The position numbers were made by a program, and so were the translations under genes. A stretch of 25,254 nt of DNA from CBDUZS01 sp965371785 (GTDB taxonomy: Bacteria > Fermentibacterota > Fermentibacteria > Fermentibacterales > JCC-6), in NCBI GenBank assembly GCA_965371785.1, contig CBDUZS010000036.1:1-25254 (forward strand). The letters are read 5' to 3'. Under the pieces are notes generated by a model that was given only the letters and a program-made list of their open reading frames with translations, was not told where the DNA came from and searched no databases. This document shows positions 1 through 7,368 of this stretch, piece by piece. The stretch's first letter is position 1; each line of letters opens with the position of its first letter.

Positions 1-1
1 A

Positions 2-397
2 AAACATGGTATCAGGCTTCTGGAGCGGAATCCACAGATCTACAACCCTGATGAATCCGAAATACTGGAAGAACAGAAATCAGATCTCAAAGCTTTCAAG
101 GATTCAGCGAAGCTGAACAATGATGCCGGGATCAGGCTGTGGATATCCATCATCCATTGGTGTTCGAGAACGCTTTTCTACAGGGCAAATCGAAAAATCG
201 GATCGAAAACAGAAGCATGTCGCTGGTGTATTGCACAACATGAACTGGAAGAATTCAAGAGCTGGTTCAGAGAAGTGGAATGCCTGCGCTCGCCTTATAC
301 GGAAACGAAATCGCCGAAAAAGGTAAAAGATACATGCCAGGCATTACTGGCTTACGTTGACAACATTCTGCAGAACACCAACCATCAGAAACAGTGA
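2..397 (+). CDS. C-terminal part of an unrecognised protein (5' end outside the window)
   Basis: An open frame enters at the left edge and runs 131 codons to TGA at 395-397. It is the only substantial plus-strand coding stretch and converges on parC. I do not recognise the family. The visible part is charged, with Glu/Lys-rich helical stretches, a short hydrophobic patch (RLWISIIHWCSRTLFYRA) and several Cys residues, and no catalytic motif that I can name. Its last 45 codons are duplicated at 1602-1738 in the direct repeat. All three base differences between the copies inside this coding part change an amino acid, so at least one copy is probably free of selection. A transposase or glycosyltransferase C-terminus is possible but unsupported. 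That this frame is really coding is likely from its length and its convergent placement, but not proven. Confidence 0.45.
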   Translation, partial: KHGIRLLERNPQIYNPDESEILEEQKSDLKAFKDSAKLNNDAGIRLWISIIHWCSRTLFYRANRKIGSKTEACRWCIAQHELEEFKSWFREVECLRSPYTETKSPKKVKDTCQALLAYVDNILQNTNHQKQ

Positions 398-486
398 TTG
401 TAGTTGAAGTCAGAACTACTGGATGGTCCTGCGCAAGATAATCGGCGCAGGGGCTCAGGAATCGAAGAGGTCTCCGCCGGCATCCT
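261..486. repeat. 226-bp direct repeat, copy 1
   Basis: This copy matches 1602-1827 without indels (constant offset of 1,341 bp), with 6 mismatches in 226 positions, about 97% identity. It contains the last 45 codons of the plus-strand frame, an intergenic hairpin, and the last ten codons of parC on the minus strand (DAGGDLFDS-stop region, 455-486). Copy 1 is continuous with the longer plus-strand frame, while its parC part is cut off at 487. The match ends abruptly on both sides. Confidence 0.95.
428..451. terminator. Hairpin in repeat copy 1, possible bidirectional terminator
   Basis: A perfect 7-bp GC-rich stem (CCTGCGC / GCGCAGG) with a 10-nt AT-rich loop lies between the plus-strand stop at 397 and the parC-tail stop at 455. 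There is no T-tract on either side, so it is not a canonical intrinsic terminator. Its position between convergent 3' ends fits a transcript-end hairpin. The same stem occurs in copy 2. Confidence 0.4.
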
Positions 487-487
487 T

Positions 488-649
488 ACATTGCCCTCTC
501 CGACAGCAGATCCAGAGGACTTCCCACACTAAGAGATCGTCCAGCGACTTGCCGCTCTTGAGAATAAGGCTCAGTGGGATTATTCGAAGCGTAAAATATC
601 CGGTTTGAACGCTTCAGGGTATCCCGAAACAGCTACTTTAGCAGATTGA
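488..649 (+). pseudogene. Possible IstB-like (IS21 helper) N-terminal remnant
   Basis: Read in one frame, this stretch gives ADPEDFPH, a stop at 530-532, then 38 codons with the pattern E-I-V-Q-R-L-A-A-L-E-N-K then SKRKISGLNASGYPETATLAD, and a stop at 647-649. The spacing resembles the N-terminal region of IS21 IstB ATPase helpers, where an acidic 'L..E' helix is followed by basic residues and an 'AgFP..kTLedFD' segment. No Walker motif follows, and two in-frame stops break the frame, so at best it is a decayed fragment. This is resemblance from memory over about 45 residues, and chance similarity is possible. Confidence 0.28.
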
Positions 650-655
650 CCTCAC

Positions 656-1450
656 TCAGCGAGAAATCGGCTTATTTCTATGACCTACAATAGTATACAA
701 CCGGATTTTTCCTTTGTTGTGTTTCTGTCTGCAGAAAGAGATTTCTGTGTAATCAAAACCAAGTATTCGAAGGAACTCTAAGATTAATCTGGGGGATAAA
801 TTCCACCATGTTTCGATTGGCCTGCGCTTATTTGCGTTCGGAATGAAACGGATCAGTCGGCTGCCCGTAAAAAGCTCAGCAACTGACAATAGCCTGCCTC
901 TTAACTTTGGAACCACGTCCGTTACAATTACCGTTTCTTTTACATGATCTGTGACGCGCTGAAGTGCAAGAAAAGGATCGCGCAGATGCAGCAGTACTGA
1001 ACCAAAGGTACAAATATCGAATTGACCAATGCTGTCAGGAATTTCATATACTGTTCCGTAAACAACCTTTGCGCTTGAATTAAAAGCCTTATGGGCGAAC
1101 CAGAATCCATTATTCAGTCTACGCAGATACTTTTTGTGCTCAATTACATAGTCCGTTAAATCATGTTCAGCGTAAGGTACAATGTCCCACTCCTGGTTTT
1201 CCGAAAGGTCGTATGTAACTATATCGGCACCCATTTTTTCCATAGCGAAACAAAGGTAACCACTCGCGGTGCCAATCTCCAGAACTCGTTTCCCTTGAAA
1301 GTTGACATTGCCAAGATAAGTAGTTTCCTGACCCCTCAGGTCCCATTCTCCATGTACCACACCATGGTTTGGAATATCCATTGTGTGATAGAAATAGCAG
1401 TCTTCGATACTGACGTTATCTCTTTGTTCTGCCCAAATGGATTTCTCCAT
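656..1450 (-). CDS. Class I SAM-dependent methyltransferase
   Basis: A 264-residue protein with a Rossmann-fold SAM-binding motif I near residues 56-64 (VLEIGTASG), followed by an acidic strand end (VTYDLSE) and a motif IV-like region (FDICTFGSVLLHLRDP). These mark a class I methyltransferase. The substrate is unknown. Relatives of this general type often sit in surface-polysaccharide or natural-product loci. I chose ATG at 1450 rather than the upstream in-frame ATG at 1528 because AGGAG lies 6 nt before it and a promoter-like pair overlaps the longer version. The gene is visibly more AT-rich than its neighbours and lies inside a unit bracketed by 226-bp direct repeats, which suggests acquisition by transfer. 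No cotranscribed partner is visible. Confidence 0.8.
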   Translation of the reverse strand: MEKSIWAEQRDNVSIEDCYFYHTMDIPNHGVVHGEWDLRGQETTYLGNVNFQGKRVLEIGTASGYLCFAMEKMGADIVTYDLSENQEWDIVPYAEHDLTDYVIEHKKYLRRLNNGFWFAHKAFNSSAKVVYGTVYEIPDSIGQFDICTFGSVLLHLRDPFLALQRVTDHVKETVIVTDVVPKLRGRLLSVAELFTGSRLIRFIPNANKRRPIETWWNLSPRLILEFLRILGFDYTEISFCRQKHNKGKIRLYTIVGHRNKPISR

Positions 1451-1483
1451 AGTATCTCCTTTATAACTGGCAATTGTTATAAA

Positions 1484-1512
1484 AGCATAATATGAATTGC
1501 AGGTTCTAACAA
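1484..1512 (-). promoter_or_regulatory. Putative sigma70-type promoter of the methyltransferase
   Basis: On the minus strand TTGTTA (1507-1512) and TATGCT (1484-1489) are separated by 17 nt, each matching 4 of 6 consensus positions. A start point about 7 nt downstream would leave a leader of roughly 27 nt with AGGAG before ATG 1450. The region is AT-rich, so a chance match is possible. Confidence 0.35.
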
Positions 1513-1601
1513 TCCTGTAGCTCGACATTCTACCTGCAGGCTTCCCAGTGAGTCAGAAAGGAAGTATGCCTGTTGGGCAGACATGGCCACACCTTTGGTC
1601 G

Positions 1602-1738
1602 GCTGGTTCAGAGAAGTGGAATGCCTGCGCTCGTCTTATACGGAAACGAAATCGCCGAACAAGGTAAAAGATACATACCAGGCATTACTGGCTTACGTTG
1701 ACAACATTCTGCAGAACACCAACCATCAGAAACAGTGA
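1602..1738 (+). pseudogene. Truncated duplicate of the tail of the left-edge plus-strand gene
   Basis: The last 45 codons of the frame ending at 397 recur here and stop at TGA 1736-1738. Upstream of 1602 the sequence is unrelated. An in-frame ATG at 1583 could give a 51-residue peptide, but it has no clear ribosome binding site, so I treat this as a 3' fragment left by duplication. Relative to copy 1 it carries Pro-to-Ser, Lys-to-Asn and Cys-to-Tyr changes. Confidence 0.6.
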
Positions 1739-1768
1739 TTGTAGTTGAAGTCAGAAGTACTGGATGGT

Positions 1769-1792
1769 CCTGCGCGAAATAATCGGCGCAGG
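1769..1792. terminator. Hairpin after parC in repeat copy 2, possible terminator
   Basis: The 7-bp stem CCTGCGC / GCGCAGG is kept, with a 10-nt loop that differs at two positions from copy 1. It begins 3 nt past the parC stop on the minus strand and no T-tract follows. Conservation of the stem while the loop varies is mild support for a structural role. Confidence 0.4.
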
Positions 1793-1795
1793 GGC

Positions 1796-3961
1796 TCAGG
1801 AATCGAAGAGGTCTCCGCCGGCATCCTCGATGGCACGAGTTGTTCTGCGCTTGAGATTCTCAGCCTCCTCGATTATCTGCTCGACGGTTTTCGCGGGCAG
1901 TTCCGGAACTGAGGTTTCAGCCTCGTCTTCGTCGGAGGATCCGGCAATCGAGGTCTCGTCGGATTCACCGGGGGGGTCCTCGGGAGGTTCCTCTGGAGGT
2001 TCCTCTTGAGGTTCCTCTTGAGGTTCGGCGGAAGAGACCTCCGACACGATTTCCCGATCCAGTTCTATTCCCTTGAGGCTGGAGATCACCTTTTTCCCGG
2101 AGAGCCGGACACCTCGCGCTCCCGCGCTCTTTACCAGAACCTCCGAGAGATCGGTTGATCCCTTGCGTATCCTCATCCTCTTGACTCTGGAGAACCAGTA
2201 CTCCAGGCGAACTTCCTCCCTGGAGGTGAAGAAGAGAACCTCGCTCCCCTCGGGGGCGAACCTGTACTCCTTGTCCATGATGTAACCGCCGATTGTGAAA
2301 CGCTTGACGTAGGCGATCATGTCAGAGGTATTTCGGTACACGGCAGAGAAGATCTGTTCCTTGCTGAGCAGGCCGCAGTGGAGGACGGTCCCGTCTACGA
2401 AGTATTTTTCCTGAACGGGCACTATCCTGTAGGTGCCATCCGCAAGGAAGAAGATAATCCTGTCGTACTCGGATGCATCGAATACGCACCCTCCCTTTAC
2501 GGATGTTCCGACAAAACCGTTGTCCGCGTCGAAACCAACTCTGAGGTTGCGCAGAGATACTTCCTTGACATCGATGTCAGAAAACGTCTCGATGCTCGTC
2601 AGTCTCGGATGAAGGGTTCCGTATTCGGACAGGATGTCTTCGATGTACCTGATGGAGTAACCGGTGATGTCCCTGAGGTTCTTCCTGGTCTTCTTCAGAC
2701 CCTTTCGTATCTCCTCCATCTGCAGTTTGTGTGCCTCGATATCGAACCTCGATATGCGGCGAATCCGTATTCCGAGCAGTCTGTCTACATCCTCTTCCGA
2801 AACCTCTCTCCCTATCTCCTCGCCAAATGGTTCGAGACTACGGCGAATCGTTTCTCTGACGTCCTCCAGGGAGTCGCACTCCTCTATCAGTTTGTACAGC
2901 CTGTTCTCGATGAATATCTGTTCGAGGATCATCCAGTGCAGGCGCTCTTCCAGGGTGCTGAGTTCGAGTTTCAGCTCGATTCTCAGAATCTCGATGAGTC
3001 TGCCGCTACTGTAATGAATCAGGTCGGTGACGGACGTTTCCACCGGTCTGCCGTCCATGATCACAACCATGTTGGACGTATGTGTTTTCTCGCAGTCGGT
3101 ATGAGCGAAGAGCTGTTTGAGAGCCTCTTCGGAACTGACACCTCTCGCCACCGTGATCTCGATCTCGACCGATCCCGTGGTGTAGTCATCAATCGATGAA
3201 ATCTTGAGTTTGCCTTTTCTGACAGCGCTCTCTATCGAAGCCATCAGGCTCTCGGTTGTCGTTCCCCAGGGAACTTCCCTTATCACGAGCTTCTTGTTGC
3301 TCTTCGTCTCTATTCTCGCACGGTTCCTGATCTTTCCCCTGCCGTCATCGTAGCCTTCGACGTCGATGCTCCCGCCCTGGAGAAAATCAGGGAACAGCTC
3401 GAATTCAGAATTCTTCAGGCAGGATATCTGAGCGGAGAGCACTTCACAGAAGTTGTGCGGCAGAATTCTTGTGGACATGCCCACCGCGATACCCTCTGCA
3501 CCGAGAAGCAGAACGACCGGCAATTTTACGGGGAAAAGAATCGGTTCCCGGTTCCTGCCGTCGTAGCTTGGCAGGAACTCGGTGATATCATCGTTGAAGA
3601 GGATCTTCCTGGCCAGATCGGTGAGGCGGCACTCTATGTACCGGGGAGCTGAAGCGTCGTCACCCGTGAAGATGTTGCCGAAGTTTCCCTGGCGTTCGAT
3701 GAAGTAACCCCTGTTTGCGAGAGCTACGAGCGCGTTTACAATCGATTGATCGCCGTGGGGATGGTACTTCATGCAGTGACCGATGACGTTGGCAACCTTG
3801 TTGAACCTCTTGTCATCCATCTCGTGGAGAGACCAGAGTATCCTTCGCTGAACGGGTTTGAGACCGTCCGCAGCATCCGGGATTGCTCTTTCCTTTATCA
3901 CGTAGGAAGCGTAATCGAGGAAGTTGTTCTCGATGAGCTTCCGCAGAGGGTTGCGAACCAT
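1796..3961 (-). CDS. parC: DNA topoisomerase IV subunit A (ParC, Bacteroidetes-like)
   Basis: A 721-residue DNA breakage-reunion subunit of a type IIA topoisomerase. The catalytic tyrosine is Tyr108 in DDASAPRYIE. The neighbouring KPVQRRILW, KYHPHGD and YDGRNREPI...PVKLP blocks are typical, and the QGNFGNIFTGDDASAPRY context resembles ParC of Bacteroidetes rather than GyrA. I see no GyrA box, and the C-terminal domain is short, as expected for topo IV. The last 80 or so residues form an acidic, proline-rich tail with Glu-Glu-Pro repeats. At the positions of quinolone-contacting Ser83 and Asp87 of E. coli GyrA it has Gln72 and Asn76. ATG 3961 overlaps the parE stop by one base (TAATG), so the two subunits are translationally coupled. 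The 3' end lies in the 226-bp repeat. Confidence 0.93.
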   Translation of the reverse strand: MVRNPLRKLIENNFLDYASYVIKERAIPDAADGLKPVQRRILWSLHEMDDKRFNKVANVIGHCMKYHPHGDQSIVNALVALANRGYFIERQGNFGNIFTGDDASAPRYIECRLTDLARKILFNDDITEFLPSYDGRNREPILFPVKLPVVLLLGAEGIAVGMSTRILPHNFCEVLSAQISCLKNSEFELFPDFLQGGSIDVEGYDDGRGKIRNRARIETKSNKKLVIREVPWGTTTESLMASIESAVRKGKLKISSIDDYTTGSVEIEITVARGVSSEEALKQLFAHTDCEKTHTSNMVVIMDGRPVETSVTDLIHYSSGRLIEILRIELKLELSTLEERLHWMILEQIFIENRLYKLIEECDSLEDVRETIRRSLEPFGEEIGREVSEEDVDRLLGIRIRRISRFDIEAHKLQMEEIRKGLKKTRKNLRDITGYSIRYIEDILSEYGTLHPRLTSIETFSDIDVKEVSLRNLRVGFDADNGFVGTSVKGGCVFDASEYDRIIFFLADGTYRIVPVQEKYFVDGTVLHCGLLSKEQIFSAVYRNTSDMIAYVKRFTIGGYIMDKEYRFAPEGSEVLFFTSREEVRLEYWFSRVKRMRIRKGSTDLSEVLVKSAGARGVRLSGKKVISSLKGIELDREIVSEVSSAEPQEEPQEEPPEEPPEDPPGESDETSIAGSSDEDEAETSVPELPAKTVEQIIEEAENLKRRTTRAIEDAGGDLFDS
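1984..2026. repeat. 12-nt tandem repeat inside parC
   Basis: The unit GAGGTTCCTCTK (plus strand) occurs about 3.6 times with near identity. On the minus strand it encodes the Gln/Pro-Glu-Glu-Pro repeats of the acidic tail of ParC. The repeat keeps the frame, and slippage in units of four residues is possible. Confidence 0.85.
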
Positions 3962-5775
3962 TATCTGAGATTATCCATGATGAACTGCCTGCGAACGGGC
4001 GTGTTCCGCCCCATGAAGAAGCTCAGCAGGTCCGGAATATCCTTCAATCTGGTGATCGCGACAGGAACCAGTTTCATATCGGTGGAGATGAACTGCCCGA
4101 ATTCACCGGGGGATATCTCCCCAAGACCCTTGAACCGTGTGATCTCCGCTTTCTTTCCGAGTCTTGCAGCGGCATGATCACGTTCCTCCCTCGAGTAGCA
4201 GTAGACCGTCTCCTTCGCGCTTCTGACCCTGAACAGAGGGGTTTCGAGAATGTAGAGATGCTCGTCGAGAACCAGCCCTTCGAAGAAGTGCAGAAAGAGT
4301 GTGATCAGGAGGTTACGGATATGCATTCCATCGACGTCCGCATCGGTGGCCAGCACCACCCTGTTGTAGCGAAGCCCGCCCGTAGCGTTTTCGATGTTGA
4401 GAGCCCGCATCACGTTGTAGATCTCTTCGTTCTTGTAGAGTGTATCGCGCCTGAGCCCGTAGCAGTTGAGAGGTTTGCCCTTCAGAGCGTAGACAGCCTG
4501 TGTGTGGACATCACGGCTTGCGACAATGCTTCCCGCTGCGCTGGCGCCCTCGGTGATGAAAATGGTACTCTCTTCGGCACGGGGATCTGAATCACCCAGA
4601 TGAATCTTGCAGTCCTTGAGATTGGGTATACGGATTGCGACCTGCTTCGCCCGTTCTCTGGCTTTTTTCTTCACGCTCTGGAGTTCGGTCCTTATCTTCT
4701 GGTTCATCTGGACCTTGTCCACGAGCATCTCGGCCACATCGGTGTGTCTGTGGAGGTACTGCTCGATCTCATGCTTGACCGTTCCAACGATCCAGCTCCT
4801 GATATCCGTGTTTCCAAGCCTCGTCTTGGTCTGGGATTCGAAGACGGGCTCCTTGAGACGCACACTGATTGCGGCGATAATCCCTTCTCTGACGTCATCG
4901 CCTGAGAATCCCTTGCCGGAGTATGCGTTGACACCTTTCAGAATTCCTTCCTTGAAGGCCGAGAGGTGTGCACCGCCGCTGCTCGTGTGCTGCCCGTTGG
5001 CAAAGGAGAGGTACCGTTCACCGTACTCGGTGGTGTGGGTGAGCGCGAACTCGAGGGTTTTCTCCCGGAAGTAAATGACCGGATAGATGGACGTCTCACC
5101 GGCCTCATCGTACAGGAGGTCCTTCAGACCATCCTCGGACACTACCGTCAGATCGTTGAGCTGTATCTTCAGACTAGCGTTGAGATAGGCGTAGTGCTGC
5201 ACTCTCTTCTCGAGGTACTCCTGTCTGAACGTGTATTTTCCGAATATCTCCCTGTCGGGCGTGAACTCTACCAGAGTGCCATTACGCTCGCGCGAATGGC
5301 CCGTCTCATCGAGGGTCAGCACTCCCCTCTCGAACTCGAGTGTCCTGTAATTGCCGTCGCGGTAAGCAGAGACTCTAAAGCGGCTCGAGAGTGCGTTTAC
5401 GGCTTTGGCTCCCACTCCGTTGAGACCGACACTGAACATGAAGACATCGGTGTTGTACTTCGCACCGGTGTTTATCTCCGATACGCATTCGATCAGCTTG
5501 CCAAGAGGAATCCCCCTGCCGTAGTCACGGACCGAACATGATGTGTCGTCATGTTTAACGCGGATACGTCTGCCATGTCCCATGATGAACTCGTCAACGG
5601 AGTTGTCCATTACCTCCTTGAACAGAACGTAGATGCCGTCGTCTGGATGACTTCCGTCTCCCAGGCGGCCGATGTACATCCCTGTTCGCAGACGGATGTG
5701 CTCGATCGAGGAGAGTGTCGTTACCTTGCTCTCGTCGTATTCAGCTGTACTGACCGGGATTTCCGTTTCCTTCAT
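3961..5775 (-). CDS. parE: DNA topoisomerase IV subunit B (ParE)
   Basis: A 604-residue ATPase subunit that pairs with ParC to decatenate and relax DNA in an ATP-driven cycle. The GHKL ATPase is visible as KEVMDN (53-58), DYGRGIP (84-90) and GLNGVGAKAVNALS (117-130), with the switch lysine in QTK (Lys317). The TOPRIM domain has EGAS (Glu409) and the metal-binding DADVD (478-482). The N-terminus resembles Bacteroidetes ParE (EHIRLRTGMYIGRLGDGS). I chose ATG 5775 over the in-frame ATGs at 5829 and 5817. The extended -10 promoter lies at 5820-5825, so the first codons of the longest version would lie in the promoter, and family homology begins just after 5775. Its stop shares a base with the parC start. 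Confidence 0.93.
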   Translation of the reverse strand: MKETEIPVSTAEYDESKVTTLSSIEHIRLRTGMYIGRLGDGSHPDDGIYVLFKEVMDNSVDEFIMGHGRRIRVKHDDTSCSVRDYGRGIPLGKLIECVSEINTGAKYNTDVFMFSVGLNGVGAKAVNALSSRFRVSAYRDGNYRTLEFERGVLTLDETGHSRERNGTLVEFTPDREIFGKYTFRQEYLEKRVQHYAYLNASLKIQLNDLTVVSEDGLKDLLYDEAGETSIYPVIYFREKTLEFALTHTTEYGERYLSFANGQHTSSGGAHLSAFKEGILKGVNAYSGKGFSGDDVREGIIAAISVRLKEPVFESQTKTRLGNTDIRSWIVGTVKHEIEQYLHRHTDVAEMLVDKVQMNQKIRTELQSVKKKARERAKQVAIRIPNLKDCKIHLGDSDPRAEESTIFITEGASAAGSIVASRDVHTQAVYALKGKPLNCYGLRRDTLYKNEEIYNVMRALNIENATGGLRYNRVVLATDADVDGMHIRNLLITLFLHFFEGLVLDEHLYILETPLFRVRSAKETVYCYSREERDHAAARLGKKAEITRFKGLGEISPGEFGQFISTDMKLVPVAITRLKDIPDLLSFFMGRNTPVRRQFIMDNLR

Positions 5776-5819
5776 AAACCACCATATATCGGGAAGTGGC
5801 CGGAACGCATACACCATGT

Positions 5820-5849
5820 AGTATAGCATAATGGATACAGGGAATCCAA
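5820..5849 (-). promoter_or_regulatory. Putative extended -10 promoter of parE-parC
   Basis: On the minus strand TATACT (5820-5825), preceded by TGC, gives an extended -10 element. A weaker -35 (TTGGAT, 5844-5849) sits 18 nt upstream. A start point near 5813 gives a leader of about 38 nt to ATG 5775. The element overlaps the ATG at 5829 and so argues against that start. Confidence 0.5.
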
Positions 5850-5881
5850 TCTCAACATATAGCCATCTTCCAGGTGTTGAT

Positions 5882-5897
5882 GCACAACATATTGTGC
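5882..5897. other. Small dyad between the flippase gene and parE
   Basis: GCACAA and TTGTGC are separated by 4 nt, about 33 bp upstream of the putative -35 of parE and 33 bp past the end of the flippase gene. It could be a regulator site or a weak hairpin after the flippase. No T-tract follows. Confidence 0.2.
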
Positions 5898-5930
5898 CAC
5901 GGGGTGCGGTTACCCGTCAGTTTCCAGGAT

Positions 5931-7367
5931 CTATTTCCGGATGGCGATGCTTTTCAGCGGTTTCAGACCACCCAGAGGCAACCAGACTGCCAGGTACGCC
6001 GCTGCCGGAATCAGCATTCTAACGGGGAGAGATGGGATACTCCTCGTCATGTAGATGACAGCAACGCCGGCAAGAGCACTGATGACCGGCTTCCAGATGT
6101 CTCCAAGAAGCGGAAGAGGACCGAGTTTCCGTAGAACCACGAAGTACAACAGAGCCATAACTCCATTCGATGCAGCAACCATAATCGCTGCTCCCGGCAG
6201 CCCTATCAACGGAATGAGAACCAGATTGCCACAGACACTCAGGAGAAGGGACACTGCGGTAACGACTACCGTAATCTTCTGCCTGCCTGCTGCTATGACA
6301 CTCGCCACCAGGTAGTTCATCCAGAAGAGGACCGGGACGGCAGCCATCAGGATGAAGTAGGCCAGCCGGAAGTCACCGGGGTCCTGTCCCCTGAGGTAGC
6401 CGCTTCCCCACAGAAATTCCAGCAATCGTGTCCCGCCTGCAAACACCGGCATCATTACAAGCCCTGCCAGCCCAGTTACCAGCTGCGCAATTCCGCCCAT
6501 TCTCAGACTGAATCCTGTCCATCCGTCTCTGAAAGCTCTGCAGAGAGAAGGGAACAGTGCCCCGGGAAGAAGAGTCGGTGTAACCACGAGGACGAGCGTC
6601 TCGAGTATCCTGTAGAGCTCATTGTACGCTCCGACCGCCCGGATACCCAGGCAGGCTTCCATGATCACCACGTCGAGTCTCTGAAAGGCAACGAAAAGAA
6701 GTCCCATCGCACCGAGCGGCCAGCTTTCCCTCAGGAGTTTCGAAATGTGTGTCCGGGAGAATCCAGGCGTCAGCCTGATTCGGAACCTTCCAAGGGCAAG
6801 GAATGCAGAGGTCAGCAGAACCGTCGCTCTGAGAGCGTAAGTGGCTGCCGCTGCATACACTCCCAGATCCGTCTTTATGACCAGGAGTACCAGAACAAGC
6901 GATGTTGCCGCTCCTGCTACCCTCGAACGGGCTTCCAGCCCCATCCGCTCGCGGGAGCGGAATATCGCGAAGACGAGCTCCCCCCAGGAGTCGAGAACGA
7001 AACCGGCTCCGATTATCGCTACGATCAAAGCCTGGGCCGTGCTGTAGAAGAGAAGGGAAGCTCCCAGGAGGAGCGAGTAACCGAGTACGGTCAGAATTGC
7101 CCTGAGACCCAGGGCGGTACTGAACACTTCCTGGGTCCGGGATGGATCGACACTGAACTTCCTGTTGGCAATCAGTGATACGCCCATATCAATAATGAAG
7201 AAGAGTATGAGGGAAAGGGATATCGCGAAGGTGATCATTCCGAAGGATGTATCGTCGAGGTACCTGGACAGCAGCATGAGGGACAGGAAGAGCGTACCTT
7301 TCCCCACAACCTGTCCGGCGAGCATGACGGAGCTGTTGAACCCCGTACCCCTGGGAGAATCGGTCAC
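5931..7367 (-). CDS. Wzx-like oligosaccharide flippase / polysaccharide biosynthesis membrane protein
   Basis: A 478-residue, highly hydrophobic protein with about a dozen or more membrane segments, spread along its length like RfbX/Wzx members of the MOP (MATE-like) superfamily. The N-terminus has an early charged residue before a first helix (VGKGTLFLSLMLLSRYL) and then an FGMITFAISLSLILFFIIDMG segment, a pattern typical of lipid-linked oligosaccharide flippases. It would move undecaprenyl-linked glycans across the inner membrane. The start is GTG at 7367, one base after the TGA of the upstream glycosyltransferase gene, so translation is probably coupled. The context of a GT-C transferase and a sugar amidotransferase supports surface glycan work. 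Exact substrate cannot be read from sequence. Confidence 0.82.
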   Translation of the reverse strand: MTDSPRGTGFNSSVMLAGQVVGKGTLFLSLMLLSRYLDDTSFGMITFAISLSLILFFIIDMGVSLIANRKFSVDPSRTQEVFSTALGLRAILTVLGYSLLLGASLLFYSTAQALIVAIIGAGFVLDSWGELVFAIFRSRERMGLEARSRVAGAATSLVLVLLVIKTDLGVYAAAATYALRATVLLTSAFLALGRFRIRLTPGFSRTHISKLLRESWPLGAMGLLFVAFQRLDVVIMEACLGIRAVGAYNELYRILETLVLVVTPTLLPGALFPSLCRAFRDGWTGFSLRMGGIAQLVTGLAGLVMMPVFAGGTRLLEFLWGSGYLRGQDPGDFRLAYFILMAAVPVLFWMNYLVASVIAAGRQKITVVVTAVSLLLSVCGNLVLIPLIGLPGAAIMVAASNGVMALLYFVVLRKLGPLPLLGDIWKPVISALAGVAVIYMTRSIPSLPVRMLIPAAAYLAVWLPLGGLKPLKSIAIRK

Positions 7368-7368
7368 G

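Larger units (their letters stand above)
1451..1795. other. Gene-poor stretch between the methyltransferase and parC
   Basis: These 345 bp hold the methyltransferase leader and putative promoter (1451-1512), about 90 bp of unassigned sequence (1513-1601), and most of repeat copy 2 with its broken plus-strand gene tail and hairpin. I see no intact gene, tRNA or inverted terminal repeats in the unassigned part. Confidence 0.6.
1602..1827. repeat. 226-bp direct repeat, copy 2
   Basis: This is the partner of 261-486, with 6 mismatches and no indels. It is continuous with the intact parC gene, whose last ten codons and stop (1796-1798) lie inside it. Its plus-strand gene tail is cut off at 1602, the mirror image of copy 1. 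Three mismatches fall in the coding tail, one in the spacer, and two in the loop of the hairpin. Confidence 0.95.

Noticed and set aside
1484..1528. Longer N-terminus for the methyltransferase from ATG 1528
   Set aside because: No ribosome binding site, overlaps the promoter-like elements, and the extra residues are not part of the fold; ATG 1450 has AGGAG at ideal spacing.
261..1827. The two 226-bp repeats as long terminal repeats or a CRISPR/composite transposon structure
   Set aside because: The repeats consist of the ends of two normal genes, have no terminal inverted repeats, and no intact transposase or integrase lies between them.
1764..2009. Plus-strand frame with Ser-Gly-Gly repeats
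   Set aside because: It is the antisense shadow of the Glu/Pro repeat region of parC, and the repeat character comes from the 12-nt tandem repeat.
2378..3199. Long plus-strand frame of 273 codons opposite parC
   Set aside because: Lies wholly inside the clear parC coding frame, has no recognisable domain, and is explained by codon bias on the other strand.
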